DNA of 64,000 nucleotides from Haloquadratum walsbyi J07HQW2. GTDB lineage: Archaea; Halobacteriota; Halobacteria; Halobacteriales; Haloferacaceae. A program made the translations under genes and the position numbers. The stretch is taken from contig NZ_KE356561.1 of NCBI RefSeq assembly GCF_000415985.1, positions 1,609,487-1,673,486 of the forward strand, given 5' to 3'. Shown here piece by piece: positions 38,697 through 49,352 of the stretch; within the stretch, counting starts at the first letter, position 1; the number at the start of each line of letters is the position of its first letter. The notes under the pieces were generated by a model. The model was not told the DNA's origin and searched no databases. It was given only the letters and a program-made list of their open reading frames with translations.

Positions 38697-39753
38697 CAGC
38701 TGTCACCTCTGTGCTATCAGTCCCTTCAGTGGCAGACATACCACCGTGTTCGTAATATTTCATTTCACTTGCATACTCTTTGAGTGTTCCAGTGACCCCA
38801 TCGGGAAATCCAATGACAGTTCCGATAACGACGAGTCCGAGTAAGACGAGCTGCCAGCCGACGAAAGCAGTTTCAACATACTCGATGATGACGTGGAGTC
38901 CGAACGCACCGACAATCGGTCCAGCCACAGTTCCAGATCCTCCAATCAGTGCCATCGCAATCAGTTCCACATTCCACGCAGCGTTATATGCTGTCTGTGG
39001 ATTGATGAATGTATTAAACAGGCTGTATCCTCCCCCGGCAAGCCCGGTAAAAAGCGCCGATAATACCCAAGCAGCTGTTTTGTAATACGTCGTATTGAAC
39101 CCCATTGCGGTTGCTTTCTTTTCATCATCGCGAATGGCATTGAGGACAAATCCAAACCGGGTATTCGAGAGATAATAAAGAACAGCCGCTTCAATGACTA
39201 ATACAGCAAAGAAGAAATAATAGAATACAGTCCCAGATGGTGTTTGTAGCAGAATCTTTCCACTCGCACCACCGGTGATGTCAAGGATTCGTGATACTTG
39301 CTGTGTAGTTAAAAGCACACCCAGTGTCGCAATGGCAAAATAATGCCCTCGAAGCCGAAGGACAGCAGCACCAATAATTACAGCAGACCCAACAGCAACT
39401 CCCGCAGCAGCAATCATCGCAACAGGGAGCATAACGCCGAAATCCTTCGTGAGAATAGCTGTTGTATACGCCCCGATTCCGAAGAACGCCATGTTGCCGA
39501 AACTTGGGTAACCTGTCTGTCCGCCAATAATGTCCCACGATAACGCCAGGATGGCAAATAAAAACATCTCAGAAATGACGGTCATATAATAGCCTTGTTT
39601 GAGTCCCAGAATCGGTGGTAGCGCCCCGACAGCGGTGCCAATCAATATGAGCGTCCACGCATGGTCATCACAAAAGCTGAAAAGTCGATCGACAAGACCA
39701 GGTGAAATAAGCGAACGGAACAGTCCACTCTCATCAGATTCACTCGCGGTCAT
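38689..39753 (-). CDS. livM: Branched-chain amino acid ABC transporter, permease LivM
   Basis: A 354-residue permease with about nine to ten transmembrane helices. Family segments include LSWDIIGGQTGYPSFGNMAFFGIGAYT and the coupling-helix region ALIGGSGTVAGPIVGA. An acidic tail of about 30 residues rich in Glu, Thr and Ser extends into the cytosol. It overlaps livH by 4 bp (ATGA) and livG by 8 bp. Confidence 0.94.
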   Translation of the reverse strand: MTASESDESGLFRSLISPGLVDRLFSFCDDHAWTLILIGTAVGALPPILGLKQGYYMTVISEMFLFAILALSWDIIGGQTGYPSFGNMAFFGIGAYTTAILTKDFGVMLPVAMIAAAGVAVGSAVIIGAAVLRLRGHYFAIATLGVLLTTQQVSRILDITGGASGKILLQTPSGTVFYYFFFAVLVIEAAVLYYLSNTRFGFVLNAIRDDEKKATAMGFNTTYYKTAAWVLSALFTGLAGGGYSLFNTFINPQTAYNAAWNVELIAMALIGGSGTVAGPIVGAFGLHVIIEYVETAFVGWQLVLLGLVVIGTVIGFPDGVTGTLKEYASEMKYYEHGGMSATEGTDSTEVTADE

Positions 39754-40637
39754 TGTCTTGTTTCCTCACCGAATAGTCCAGTTGGTTTCACAATAAGTAG
39801 CATAATAAGTAGACTGAAACTCACAGCAAGTGTCCATTGAGAGGAAACAAGCCCGGCAGTGAGTTCCTCAACCGTCCCAAGCATCAGACCACCAACGAAT
39901 ACGCCGGGAATCGAACCAACGCCACCAAACACAACGATAACGAAGCTCTTCAGTGTGTATATAAGCCCCATTTGTGGCTGAATGTTCAATATTGTCGCAA
40001 TAAATGCACCAGCACCACTAGCAATAGCTGAAGAGATTCCGAAGGTTACCGCACGCGTGTGTTCAACATCAATACCGACAAGGGCTGCTGCCTCAGGGTT
40101 TTGTGATACAGCACGAATTGCACGACCGGTTCGTGTCCGCTGAAGAAGCACATATAATGATACGGTTAGTGCAATCGCACCAATAAATGATATTAGTTTC
40201 ATTTTTGGAATGACAATTCCGGCGGCAGTCAATGATGGGTCGGTGAACAGTATCCGAATCGCTCGAGGGTTTGCCGACCACGCTTGGATGGCGAGTTGTT
40301 GAATCGCGATACTAATCCCGAATGTAACCAACAGCGTGAGGAAGATATCTGTTCCAATAACACGTGACACAAGAATACGTTGGAGCGCATAGCCAATGAC
40401 AAAAACAACTGCAATGACAAGGGGAATGGTTGCGAGAAATAGCGTTACTGATCCCTCAGCATCACCAGTTAAGGAACTCAAAATCCAGTATGAACTATAA
40501 CCACCGAGCATTACCATCTCGCCATGTGCAAGATTAATAATATCGACGACTCCCCAAATAAGTGCGAATCCAACAGCAACGGCGGTGAATAACGCACCGA
40601 CGAGAAGTCCATTGACAATAAACTGCGTTATTGGCAT
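39750..40637 (-). CDS. livH: Branched-chain amino acid ABC transporter, permease LivH
   Basis: A 295-residue permease with about eight transmembrane helices. VGFALIWGVVDIINLAHGEMVMLGGY near the start and VFGGVGSIPGVFVGGLMLG near the end are typical of LivH. The start is the ATG of MPITQF, 4 bp after the livJ stop. The frame is open 41 codons further into livJ but that part is a shadow. Confidence 0.94.
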   Translation of the reverse strand: MPITQFIVNGLLVGALFTAVAVGFALIWGVVDIINLAHGEMVMLGGYSSYWILSSLTGDAEGSVTLFLATIPLVIAVVFVIGYALQRILVSRVIGTDIFLTLLVTFGISIAIQQLAIQAWSANPRAIRILFTDPSLTAAGIVIPKMKLISFIGAIALTVSLYVLLQRTRTGRAIRAVSQNPEAAALVGIDVEHTRAVTFGISSAIASGAGAFIATILNIQPQMGLIYTLKSFVIVVFGGVGSIPGVFVGGLMLGTVEELTAGLVSSQWTLAVSFSLLIMLLIVKPTGLFGEETRQ

Positions 40638-40641
40638 CAGT

Positions 40642-41961
40642 TTAGCGCTCGTCCCAATCAGGCATTGGATAGGCAGGTGCTGACTGGGCAACATTTTCAG
40701 GATATGTGATCTGTAGACCTGATTCTGGTTGCCACTGATAAATAAGCATATTCTTATCAATTACACCAGTGTCATCGAATGAAACAGTACCATACACCGT
40801 TGAGAATTCCGCCTGACGGATATAATCTCTAACGGGAGTAGGTTTTATTTCATCGACATTTTGGAATGCATTCACAAAGGTAACAATCACAGCCTCACCA
40901 GCCGCACTGTGGTAGTCAGGAGCGTACTCATAGTTGTTTTCGATAGCAGAGACGAAGTCCCCTGTTGCACCGTAAATTGGATCATCAAAGTCGGCATTTA
41001 TTGCCCACGATGAGGGACCGTACATGTAATTCCCGTTTGTGTCGACTTCATTCTTAAATGAGTCATTAAGACTACCGACGGTTCCCATTGCAGCATCAAC
41101 GTTCAGCCCTTGAGTCTCCATCTGGTTGGCAAGAATAATATTATGTTTTTGATGTGCACAGAGAAGTAAGATGTCGGCGTCGTTACTTTTTACTCGACTT
41201 AGATTTGTCGAGAGGTCGGATGTGCCCGTTGGGAACGTCTGATCGACGACCAACTCCAGATCAGTGTTTGCGATTTTATTTCGTGCGCCCTCTGCTGTGG
41301 ACTGGCTGAATGTGTCGTCCTCGGCAAGGATCGCAATTGATTCTGGTGTTGAGTCCTGTGCAAGACACATATCCATATAGCTTTTTGCGTACTTATTTGC
41401 TGTCGGCAGAAGACCAAAGATCCACTCGTTCCCTTGTGCAAAAATCTCTGGACTTGCACCGCCGCCCTCAACCATCGGCTTGTTATTTTGTGCGGCAACA
41501 GCACTTGCTGGAAGTGTCACCGTGCTTGAATACGGACCTAATAGATAATCAACATTCTCGCGATCAATGAGTTCTTGATAGATACCTTTTGAAGTTGATG
41601 CGTCAGTTCCATCATCTCGAAGGATCATCTCCAGTTCATACGTATTCCCATCACCAGCCTCAATACCACCGTTGTCGTTGATTCGCTGAATTGTTAGTTC
41701 ATACGCGTCCTTGTATAGCTTCCCGAGATCTGCGTTCTCGCCGGTTAGACTCATCGAACCACCAAGCGTAATTGTCTCCATCCCACCGGAATCTCCGGTT
41801 GTCCCGCCGTTGGCGGTCGTATCTCCACCATTGCCGGTTTCAGTGCTCGTGTTACCGTCATCGTCATTACCGCCAGCGCACCCAGCAAGCCCGGTAAGTC
41901 CGACTGCACCTGTACTTCCTGCTATCCTGAGAAACGTCCGTCGACTAGTATTTTCTGTCAT
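40642..41961 (-). CDS. livJ: Branched-chain amino acid-binding lipoprotein LivJ-like
   Basis: Substrate-binding protein of 439 residues. The N terminus has both a twin-arginine motif (SRRTFLRIAG) and a lipobox (LTGLAGC), followed by a Thr/Gly-rich tether. This is the usual layout of haloarchaeal Tat lipoproteins. The body is a periplasmic-binding fold type I: LGGSMSLTGENADLGKLYKD, then YLLGPYSSTVTLPASAVA. Ligand could be leucine/isoleucine/valine or another amide compound. It is first gene of the operon, with an AT-rich promoter region upstream. Confidence 0.92.
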   Translation of the reverse strand: MTENTSRRTFLRIAGSTGAVGLTGLAGCAGGNDDDGNTSTETGNGGDTTANGGTTGDSGGMETITLGGSMSLTGENADLGKLYKDAYELTIQRINDNGGIEAGDGNTYELEMILRDDGTDASTSKGIYQELIDRENVDYLLGPYSSTVTLPASAVAAQNNKPMVEGGGASPEIFAQGNEWIFGLLPTANKYAKSYMDMCLAQDSTPESIAILAEDDTFSQSTAEGARNKIANTDLELVVDQTFPTGTSDLSTNLSRVKSNDADILLLCAHQKHNIILANQMETQGLNVDAAMGTVGSLNDSFKNEVDTNGNYMYGPSSWAINADFDDPIYGATGDFVSAIENNYEYAPDYHSAAGEAVIVTFVNAFQNVDEIKPTPVRDYIRQAEFSTVYGTVSFDDTGVIDKNMLIYQWQPESGLQITYPENVAQSAPAYPMPDWDER

Positions 41962-42227
41962 AAACTATCAGCGGTCTGTCTAATCAATGCAAGACCTGTT
42001 ATGGATAGAGTTTATCACAGTTATAAATGTTAATAATTAATAAAAATACAGTCCGGTGAGCCGATTTGAGTAAGTGAATCTGCTATTGTCAATTAATACA
42101 TATTACTATAGAACTAGTTTTACTATGATATATTACAGCGAACATCATGTCGTTGAATCAAAACGCATCCTCAGTTGATAACCGCAGGAGGTAGAATTAT
42201 GATGGATTATCTCTTTGTTTATATTAC

Positions 42228-42461
42228 ATGGACGAAAGCGAGTACGAACATCTCACCACATCATTAACACCACATGAATCCGCCGGTGGGGTGACAACGT
42301 ATCGGAATACTGTCAGTATATCCTGTCCAGCATGCGATGATCCATTTGATGATTTAGTGATCTGTGAAGATGACTACAATAGTCTTGAACTTACTATGTT
42401 ACTTGATCTGTGCATCACAACACATGGAAATGAGATACTATTATTTACACATAAACACTAA
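42228..42461 (+). CDS. Small CPxC-containing protein, unknown
   Basis: A 77-residue acidic protein. It has one CPAC motif near residue 34 (SISCPACDDPFDDLVI) and ends EILLFTHKH. The layout recalls small haloarchaeal proteins once labelled flagella cluster proteins, but that label carries no proven function and my match is from memory. It stands alone between livJ and the RNase gene. Confidence 0.6.
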   Translation: MDESEYEHLTTSLTPHESAGGVTTYRNTVSISCPACDDPFDDLVICEDDYNSLELTMLLDLCITTHGNEILLFTHKH

Positions 42462-42626
42462 TAAATGGATATCTATACCATCGATGAACTTTACGACAGT
42501 ATAGTTGATCAGATATATTCGAAATATTAAATATAAATAGTGTTTATCAATTTTTGATATCAATCATGTTTATTGATATCTGATCATGTTCTGAGTAATT
42601 AGTGTAAATATAGATACGAACACGAC

Positions 42627-43952
42627 TCAGTTTGGCGGAAGTCCCTCATCATTGACAACGTCCCCAGCATCGTTGATCGTGACTACGCCACGATTATTAA
42701 TGGCGTATGGGTCGACACCTTCCTCTTCAAGGAACTGTTTATATAATCGCTCAGCCGTTTCGGCGTCTTTTTGTCTTTCTGAAGCACGGTCAGAAAGTGA
42801 TATGAGATCTTCTGGAACAGCATTTGCATGTACGATCGAGTGATTGATTAGGTCTGAAAGTCGTCGAATCGGTGATGTAAAATGTCCGTAAATGTCGAAA
42901 TTCAACGCATAATGACCACCAAATGGATCATTCATATATTTGGCCCGTGGCATGACCTTAAGCACCGCCCGCTGAATCTTATCAAGTGCACGGGGTTTTG
43001 AATTTTCAAGCGCACTGTTGACGGCTTTACGTGGTTCGTCCCATGCAGTTGATGAAATTTCAACGCCATCAAGTTCTGTGATCTCACGAAGTGCTTCATC
43101 CCATTGTGTCGGGGTTGGCTGCGGGTGGACACGATACATGGCCTCGACACCCCGATTCCACATCAGCTCATGCGTAACAGCCTTATTGGCTTTCAACATA
43201 CATTCTTCGATTATTGTGTGTGCGCGATCACGACTTGGATTCAACACCAATGACCCGTCTTCTTTGCGTTGTTGATGTAGTCGGTCAGCAAGCTCATACG
43301 CGAGTTTATTTTCATCATGCAAATCAGCATCAGGATCCTCAAGATGGTTCTCACACTCAGTGTATGTCAATCGAGCATCAGAATGTATCACTGACTTGTA
43401 AATGTCAAGTTCTTCAAATGAAAGTGTTTCTTTTGAGATTTCCATCTCGACGGTATGTGCAAGTCGATCTTGTCTTGGGACGAGTGAACACACCGTCTCT
43501 GCCAGCACCGGTGGGAGCATATGGATCGTATACGCTGGTAGATATACCGTATTTCCTCGTTCGACAGCCTCGGTCCACATCTCGGAGTCTGGGTGGACAT
43601 AGTGGCTGACATCAGCGATATGTACCCATAGTGTGTAGGTTTCGGCATTCTCTCGAATGCTGATAGCATCATCGAAGTCCTGCGCATCAACAGGATCTGT
43701 CGTCCACGTGGTCAGGTCACGAAGGTCCGCTCGCGACTCAAGTTCATCCTGTATTTCCTCATCAACGTTTTCAGTCCGTGCTTTTGCTTCCTGGCGAACA
43801 GCACTTGGAAATGCATCACGAATGCCAAACTCCTCGAAAAGCTCCTCTCGTTTCTCTTGCAGTCGATGGGCAAGACCAGCAGAAATCTCGACTGGACCCT
43901 GCCCAGCGGCTGTCCCTGCCTCTGACTGCGATTGTTGTGCATTATTGGACAT
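42627..43952 (-). CDS. rnr: RNase R/II-family 3'-5' exoribonuclease
   Basis: A 441-residue protein made almost wholly of the RNB catalytic domain. The metal-binding Asp cluster is in DPVDAQDFDDAIS near residue 88, and the later conserved region GHYALNFDIYGHFTSPIRRLSDL is present. The cold-shock and S1 domains of bacterial RNase R are missing, as I recall for haloarchaeal RNase R. The start is the ATG at 43952; 20 upstream codons are open but unlike the family. Confidence 0.92.
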   Translation of the reverse strand: MSNNAQQSQSEAGTAAGQGPVEISAGLAHRLQEKREELFEEFGIRDAFPSAVRQEAKARTENVDEEIQDELESRADLRDLTTWTTDPVDAQDFDDAISIRENAETYTLWVHIADVSHYVHPDSEMWTEAVERGNTVYLPAYTIHMLPPVLAETVCSLVPRQDRLAHTVEMEISKETLSFEELDIYKSVIHSDARLTYTECENHLEDPDADLHDENKLAYELADRLHQQRKEDGSLVLNPSRDRAHTIIEECMLKANKAVTHELMWNRGVEAMYRVHPQPTPTQWDEALREITELDGVEISSTAWDEPRKAVNSALENSKPRALDKIQRAVLKVMPRAKYMNDPFGGHYALNFDIYGHFTSPIRRLSDLINHSIVHANAVPEDLISLSDRASERQKDAETAERLYKQFLEEEGVDPYAINNRGVVTINDAGDVVNDEGLPPN

Positions 43953-44245
43953 AGCAATATTATTCGGGACGTACAGATAGTCGTGTCGCACACACAGATC
44001 TATACCGTTCACTCAACCTCGAAGGTATCTCACCACTATCTGAATTGACAATTAAATCACTCAACAGCTGTCCTGGTACATGTACACACTTTTGACGAAC
44101 TACTAAAGATTGTCTAGAAAAGAGGACGCTATCTAATACTTAATCGTCGCTATGATATTAAACGGGTCTGAAATTAGACATGTGATACGCTCAGTTCACA
44201 TACTACAGAATATGCAATATGCAACACTCAACCCAGGCAGTATTA

Positions 44246-44593
44246 TCATTCAGACTGTGAATTTGAATCAGGGGTAGACTCGCCATCGTACTGTTCCTCA
44301 GCGGTTTCAATATATTGTGTGAGGAACTCAGATTGAGATTCAGGTTTTGATGATGACTGTGACTGTAATTTCATATTTTCTTCAATATTTATTAGCATCG
44401 ACTCAAGTCCATCTCGAGGTTGGTGACACAAATCTTGATAACAGCCCTTACATAGATGTTCAAATTCTTTTCCATGCCGCTCCCATCGATCTCCTTGCTT
44501 ATCATATTCACGCGCGTTCTTGCGCTCAACAGATGTCCCACAGGCAACACAAGTAACCGTCTTCTGATCCCCGTTGTCCCGGGCGCCCCACAT
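44246..44593 (-). CDS. Zinc-binding protein, unknown function
   Basis: About 115 residues. CVACG (near residue 13) and CKGCYQDLC (near 46) give a plausible zinc site, with the charged stretch AREYDKQGDRWERHGKEFEH between. A Ser/Gln/Glu-rich tail follows. An alternative ATG at 44605 adds four residues. An AT-rich element around 44615-44625 fits a leaderless start at either. It resembles an uncharacterised haloarchaeal family; no function is known to me. It is divergent from the PUA gene. Confidence 0.65.
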   Translation of the reverse strand: MWGARDNGDQKTVTCVACGTSVERKNAREYDKQGDRWERHGKEFEHLCKGCYQDLCHQPRDGLESMLINIEENMKLQSQSSSKPESQSEFLTQYIETAEEQYDGESTPDSNSQSE

Positions 44594-44714
44594 ATCTGAC
44601 AGCATGAACCGCCCATACTTATTTTTTAGTTTCACATCTCGTTTTACCGATGAACGATATCCCCGTGCGCTAGTGTCGGGTCACTTATTTGTTGGGATAC
44701 CTTTCCGCACGACA

Positions 44715-45194
44715 ATGGAAGTTAAGTCTAGACATCACCTTCGAGCAGACGAGATTGACACGCTCACAACGACAATTGAGCAGACCACTGGTGTTGCACT
44801 TGATGCAGATACATACGAGCTTGTTGAACTCGACGGAGTATCATATGATGTCATATTAACCGATGATAATCTTGATGTTGTCAGATTTGGTGAGGAGCCA
44901 TTTCTAACCGTACAGGGTGCGAATCGATACGATCCAACACAATCGGTTGTCACGGTCGATGCTGGGGCAATCTCGTTTGTTAGCAACGGGGCTGATGTGA
45001 TGCGACCGGGAATCGTTGACGCTCATACGTCAATTAATGCTGATGATCTTATATTGATCGTAGAAGAAACGCATAATAAGGTCCTTGCTGTTGGTCGGGC
45101 ACTTGTTGATGGAGATGAGATGATTGGTGATAATGGCAAGGTCGTTGAGTCAATCCACCACGTCGGTGATGACCTCTACTCGTTTACTGTATAA
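44715..45194 (+). CDS. PUA-domain RNA-binding protein
   Basis: A 159-residue protein. The second half is a PUA domain with VVTVDAGAISFVSNGADVMRPGI, the typical glycine-rich turn, and ADDLILIVEETHNKVLAVGRAL. The N-terminal half is a short alpha/beta pre-PUA region. PUA proteins bind structured RNA such as tRNA or rRNA. The start is the ATG of MEVKSRHH; the frame is open 47 codons upstream, overlapping the divergent gene's promoter, and is not used. Confidence 0.87.
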   Translation: MEVKSRHHLRADEIDTLTTTIEQTTGVALDADTYELVELDGVSYDVILTDDNLDVVRFGEEPFLTVQGANRYDPTQSVVTVDAGAISFVSNGADVMRPGIVDAHTSINADDLILIVEETHNKVLAVGRALVDGDEMIGDNGKVVESIHHVGDDLYSFTV

Positions 45195-45310
45195 TTGAGC
45201 AGTACCGTCTCATTAATCTGATACTTGTGATCAAATTTGTCTCAGTCAAGTTGAGTCCTAACAGCAGAAAGCGTGAAACCGCAGAATAAGTAGTGTCTAT
45301 TCAGTGATTG

Positions 45311-47539
45311 TTATTGGAATCCAATCCGACCATCCTGTCGTCCACCGGGAAGGCGACTCTGTGTTCCGCCTTTGAATTCCTCTTGCATGTCCTCATAGTA
45401 ATTCATGAGATCATCGGTGATTGTTGGTCGCACAGACTCCATCGCTTTACGAAAGTGACGCATTTCAATTTCCTGTGCATCACCATCTTCTCGAAGCGCC
45501 TCAATCGCTGCCTCACGTGCAACTGATTCGAGATCAGATCCAACGTAGCCATCAGTTATCTCTGCAATCTCTCTGAGACTTACATCCGGTGCAAGCGGTG
45601 ATTCACGGGTATGTATCTTGAGAATCTGTTCACGACCTTCCTCATCGGGCTGTCCGATGAGCACCAATCGGTCAAATCGACCTGAGCGGATGAGTGCTGG
45701 GTCAATCATATCTGGTCTGTTAGTTGCAGCAATGACCATCACATTTCCATTTTCTTCAAGCCCATCAAGCTCTGTCAGTAGCTGATTGACGACTCGCTCA
45801 GAGACGTTATTTCCTGTTCCGCCGCCTCGACTTGGAGCAAGACTATCGAGTTCATCAAAGAAAATGACTGTTGGACTGACCTGTCGTGCTTTCCGGAAGG
45901 TCTGTCGAATTGCCTTCTCTGACTCACCAACCCATTTTGAGAGTAACTGTGGACCTCGCACTGAGATGAAGTTTGCATTGGTCTCATTGGCAACAGCCTT
46001 TGCAATGAGTGTCTTGCCTGTCCCTGGCGGTCCATATAATAAGACACCCTTGGGTGCTTCGATACCCATCCGTTCAAACCGACCACGGGATGTAATGGGC
46101 CACTCAACGCTTTCTTTTACCTTCTGAGTTGGACTCTCAAGTCCGCCAACATCATCCCAAGACACCTTCGGTAACTCAACAAGGACTTCACGCATCGCAG
46201 AGGGCTCAACATCAGAGAGTGCGTCATTGAAATCGGCGCGTTTGACGATCATCCGGTCAATGAGGCTTGGAGGAACGTCTTCCTCATCAAGGTCAATCTC
46301 TGGTAGGTAGCGTCGTAGCGCTTTCATCGCTGCCTCTTTTGTCAAGGATTCAATATCTGCGCCAACAAAGCCATGGGTCTCATCTGCAAGATAATCCAAT
46401 GAGACGTCATCAGAGAGTGGCATTCCGCGAGTGTGAATCTGAAGGATTTCTTTCCGACCAACTTCATCAGGGACTCCAATTTCGATTTCACGGTCAAATC
46501 GGCCTGGGCGACGGAGTGCAGGATCGACACTGTCAACACGGTTGGTCGCGCCAATCACAATAACTTGCCCACGAGTCTCGAGCCCATCCATCATCGTCAG
46601 TAATTGTGCGACGACTCGGCGCTCAACCTCGCCGGTAACATCTTCGCGTTTTGGTGCGATTGAGTCGAGTTCATCAATGAAGATAATCGATGGTGATTCC
46701 TCAGTCGCATCCTCAAATATTTCACGGAGCTGTTGTTCGGACTCGCCGTAGTATTTTGAGATAATCTCTGGACCTGCAATTGAGAAGAAGCTTGCAGATG
46801 TCTCATTAGCGACAGCCTTTGCCAGGAGTGTCTTACCCGTTCCTGGCGGTCCATGAAGTAATACACCCTGTGGTGGTTCAATTCCTAGTTTCTTGAAGAT
46901 CTGTGGGTGTTTCATCGGTAGTTCAACCATTTCACGGACGCGTTGAATCTCGTTTTGGAGTCCACCGATGTCTTCGTAGGTTATTCCACCACCAGTTTTT
47001 TCAAATCCTGAGATCGGTTCCTCACGGAGCTCAACCTCTGTATCTTCAGTCACCAGACAAACACCATCCGGTTCTGTATTCACTGCAATAAGTGGGATCG
47101 CTTGACCGGGTGAACGCATGAAGGGGTGATTCGTCGATGACATTACAGGAACGATATCGCGTTCAACAACCGGGCGCTTGAGAATTTGTCGTTTAACCAT
47201 CCCAGCAGCATCCGAGCCAAACTGGACGCTTGCCTCCTCAGGTGGTGCTAATACTAGTTTTTCAGCTTTCGTTGTCTCAGCCTTCCGTATGGTAACACGT
47301 TCGCCGATACTAACATCGGCATTTTGTCTCGTAAAGCCGTCAACGCGGACAGTATCAGTATTCCAGTCTTGCCTATCAGCGCGCCACACCTTTGCTGCGG
47401 TAGTATCAGCGCCTTCGATCTCGATAATATCGCCTGGTGAGAGTTTCAGATGGAGTAGCGTGTCCGGGTCAAGACGGGCGATACCACGTCCTGAGTCGTT
47501 TGGGTACGCCTTCGCCACTTCAAGTTGGACTTCGTTCAT
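45311..47539 (-). CDS. cdc48: Cdc48/VCP-type AAA+ ATPase
   Basis: A 742-residue protein with the Cdc48 N domain (residues 1-180: double-psi barrel and 4-fold barrel) and two AAA+ modules. D1 has Walker A GPPGTGKT at 230-237 and Walker B FIDELD near 288. D2 has a second GPPGTGKT about 270 residues later, the pore segment and [10 protein letters not shown]. It unfolds proteins for the proteasome. The C-terminal tail is short and Gly/Arg-rich. Its neighbour larC is divergent. Confidence 0.97.
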   Translation of the reverse strand: MNEVQLEVAKAYPNDSGRGIARLDPDTLLHLKLSPGDIIEIEGADTTAAKVWRADRQDWNTDTVRVDGFTRQNADVSIGERVTIRKAETTKAEKLVLAPPEEASVQFGSDAAGMVKRQILKRPVVERDIVPVMSSTNHPFMRSPGQAIPLIAVNTEPDGVCLVTEDTEVELREEPISGFEKTGGGITYEDIGGLQNEIQRVREMVELPMKHPQIFKKLGIEPPQGVLLHGPPGTGKTLLAKAVANETSASFFSIAGPEIISKYYGESEQQLREIFEDATEESPSIIFIDELDSIAPKREDVTGEVERRVVAQLLTMMDGLETRGQVIVIGATNRVDSVDPALRRPGRFDREIEIGVPDEVGRKEILQIHTRGMPLSDDVSLDYLADETHGFVGADIESLTKEAAMKALRRYLPEIDLDEEDVPPSLIDRMIVKRADFNDALSDVEPSAMREVLVELPKVSWDDVGGLESPTQKVKESVEWPITSRGRFERMGIEAPKGVLLYGPPGTGKTLIAKAVANETNANFISVRGPQLLSKWVGESEKAIRQTFRKARQVSPTVIFFDELDSLAPSRGGGTGNNVSERVVNQLLTELDGLEENGNVMVIAATNRPDMIDPALIRSGRFDRLVLIGQPDEEGREQILKIHTRESPLAPDVSLREIAEITDGYVGSDLESVAREAAIEALREDGDAQEIEMRHFRKAMESVRPTITDDLMNYYEDMQEEFKGGTQSRLPGGRQDGRIGFQ

Positions 47540-47830
47540 AATTGAAAATCGCGGGGGTGCCTCCCGCTACATTTCAGGTCCTGAGTAAGTCTGTTTTCCG
47601 ATTCGGCCGATGACTCACTCAGACTGTGGCACTATACCACATATTAACTTCGGCGGATACAAATCCCTGACGCCTGCGGCAGTGAGTATCCAAACAGTTG
47701 TACACAATCGGTTATTCACTGAATCACTCCACACTCCATGGTCACGCCCGGGATATTCGGCTTGGGTTAGATAGGTTATGAATTATTCATAAATGCGCGA
47801 GCATATGTGGTTACAGACAGAGAAAGAATC

Positions 47831-49309
47831 ATGTCGCTACTCGTGTTCGATGGTCAGATGGGTGCAAGTGGGGATATGATCCTTGCAGCGCTTATTTCAG
47901 CAGGCGCTTCACCAGATGTACTTAGCCCTATCGAAGATGCTCTTGGAATACGATATGTCATTGATACTGAGACAAAAGGTGGTATCGCTGCGACACGGGT
48001 TCGCATTGTAGTTGACTCTGAGACTACACATACTCACTCTGAGAATCAATCAATTGGACACAAAAGAGACCAGGGGCAAGCACACACGCACGATGAGTCA
48101 TGGACTAATGAGCAACATACACACAACACAACAGAAAGTGACGATCATACACATAGTTATGATGGAGATGATACTAAGAGTCATAACCATGGTCACGATC
48201 ATGACGAGTCAGACGAAATAGAGGGTCATGGTCCAACGCGTTCTTACAAAGAAGTAATTGAGATTGTTGAGGGGATGGGACTTGATGCAGATGTTGAATC
48301 AACAGCAAGGAAAATTTTTAATCAGCTTGGTACCGCTGAAGCAGCAGTGCATGGAACATCGCTCTCATCGACACAGTTTCACGAAGTTGGCGCAGACGAT
48401 GCGATTGCTGATATCGTGGGAGCAGTACTTTTGCTCACAGACCTGGATATTGATCAGGTGTATGTGACACCGGTATCAACTGGTAGTGGAGAGATAACGA
48501 TGTCACACGGCTCATTTTCGGTTCCACCACCCGCAGTCGTCGAGATTGCTGGAGAAGCAACATGGTCGCTTCGTGGTGGTCCAGTTGAAGCTGAACTCCT
48601 CACGCCAACAGGCGCTGCGATATTAGCACACATTGCTGAGGGTGTGCGAACACTTCCAGCGCTTGATGTAACAACGACTAGCTATGGTGCTGGTGGATAC
48701 GACTTTGAGGAGTACCCAAATGTTCTTCGCGCTATTGTTGGAAGATCACCAACATCGACAGTGAGTGATGTCAGCATAGATGCGAGTAGTGTAGATGAAT
48801 CACAATCTGTCTCAGAGACAGATGAGTTTACATTTGATCGTGAATCGATTGTTGTATTAGAGACAAATCTTGACGATGCTACCCCTGAGGTACTTGGTAG
48901 TCTTCAGAAGACATTGACAGATGTTGGTGCACTCGATGTAACAATTGTTCCAACAGCAATGAAGAAATCACGACCTGGACATCTGATCAAAGTTATTGTG
49001 AAGCCAGATGATGCGTCGGGTGTTGCTCAGCGACTTGCAGCTGAGACTGGTACATTAGGTATTCGCGAGCATCCTGCCCGGCATCGCTGGCGCGCTGATC
49101 GGAAACTTCAGACCATTACGCTGACAGTTGATGACAATGAGTACGAAATTACGGTCAAAATCGCAAGTGATGGTGACGGGATAGTGTATGATTACAGTGC
49201 AGAGTATGATGATGCACTCGCAGTCGCAACAACGACCGGTCGTCCTGTGCGTGAGATACGTCGTCAGGCAGAGGCAGCCGCCAGATCAATAGTGAGTTCA
49301 GATTCATGA
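47831..49309 (+). CDS. larC: LarC-like nickel-insertion protein with His-rich loop
   Basis: A 492-residue member of the LarC/DUF111 family, which adds nickel to the pincer cofactor of lactate racemase. FDGQMGASGDM is at residues 6-16; the C-terminal part has TNLDDATPEVLGSL. Between residues 67 and 133 lies a loop with 14 histidines among Asp, Glu and Thr, a likely metal store. The start is the ATG of MSLLVFDG. LarB, LarE and LarA are not adjacent. Larger spacing (290 bp) separates it from divergent cdc48. Confidence 0.93.
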   Translation: MSLLVFDGQMGASGDMILAALISAGASPDVLSPIEDALGIRYVIDTETKGGIAATRVRIVVDSETTHTHSENQSIGHKRDQGQAHTHDESWTNEQHTHNTTESDDHTHSYDGDDTKSHNHGHDHDESDEIEGHGPTRSYKEVIEIVEGMGLDADVESTARKIFNQLGTAEAAVHGTSLSSTQFHEVGADDAIADIVGAVLLLTDLDIDQVYVTPVSTGSGEITMSHGSFSVPPPAVVEIAGEATWSLRGGPVEAELLTPTGAAILAHIAEGVRTLPALDVTTTSYGAGGYDFEEYPNVLRAIVGRSPTSTVSDVSIDASSVDESQSVSETDEFTFDRESIVVLETNLDDATPEVLGSLQKTLTDVGALDVTIVPTAMKKSRPGHLIKVIVKPDDASGVAQRLAAETGTLGIREHPARHRWRADRKLQTITLTVDDNEYEITVKIASDGDGIVYDYSAEYDDALAVATTTGRPVREIRRQAEAAARSIVSSDS

Positions 49310-49352
49310 ATTCTCTCACTACACTTGACCGGTAGTGATAATTTGTTTCTAT

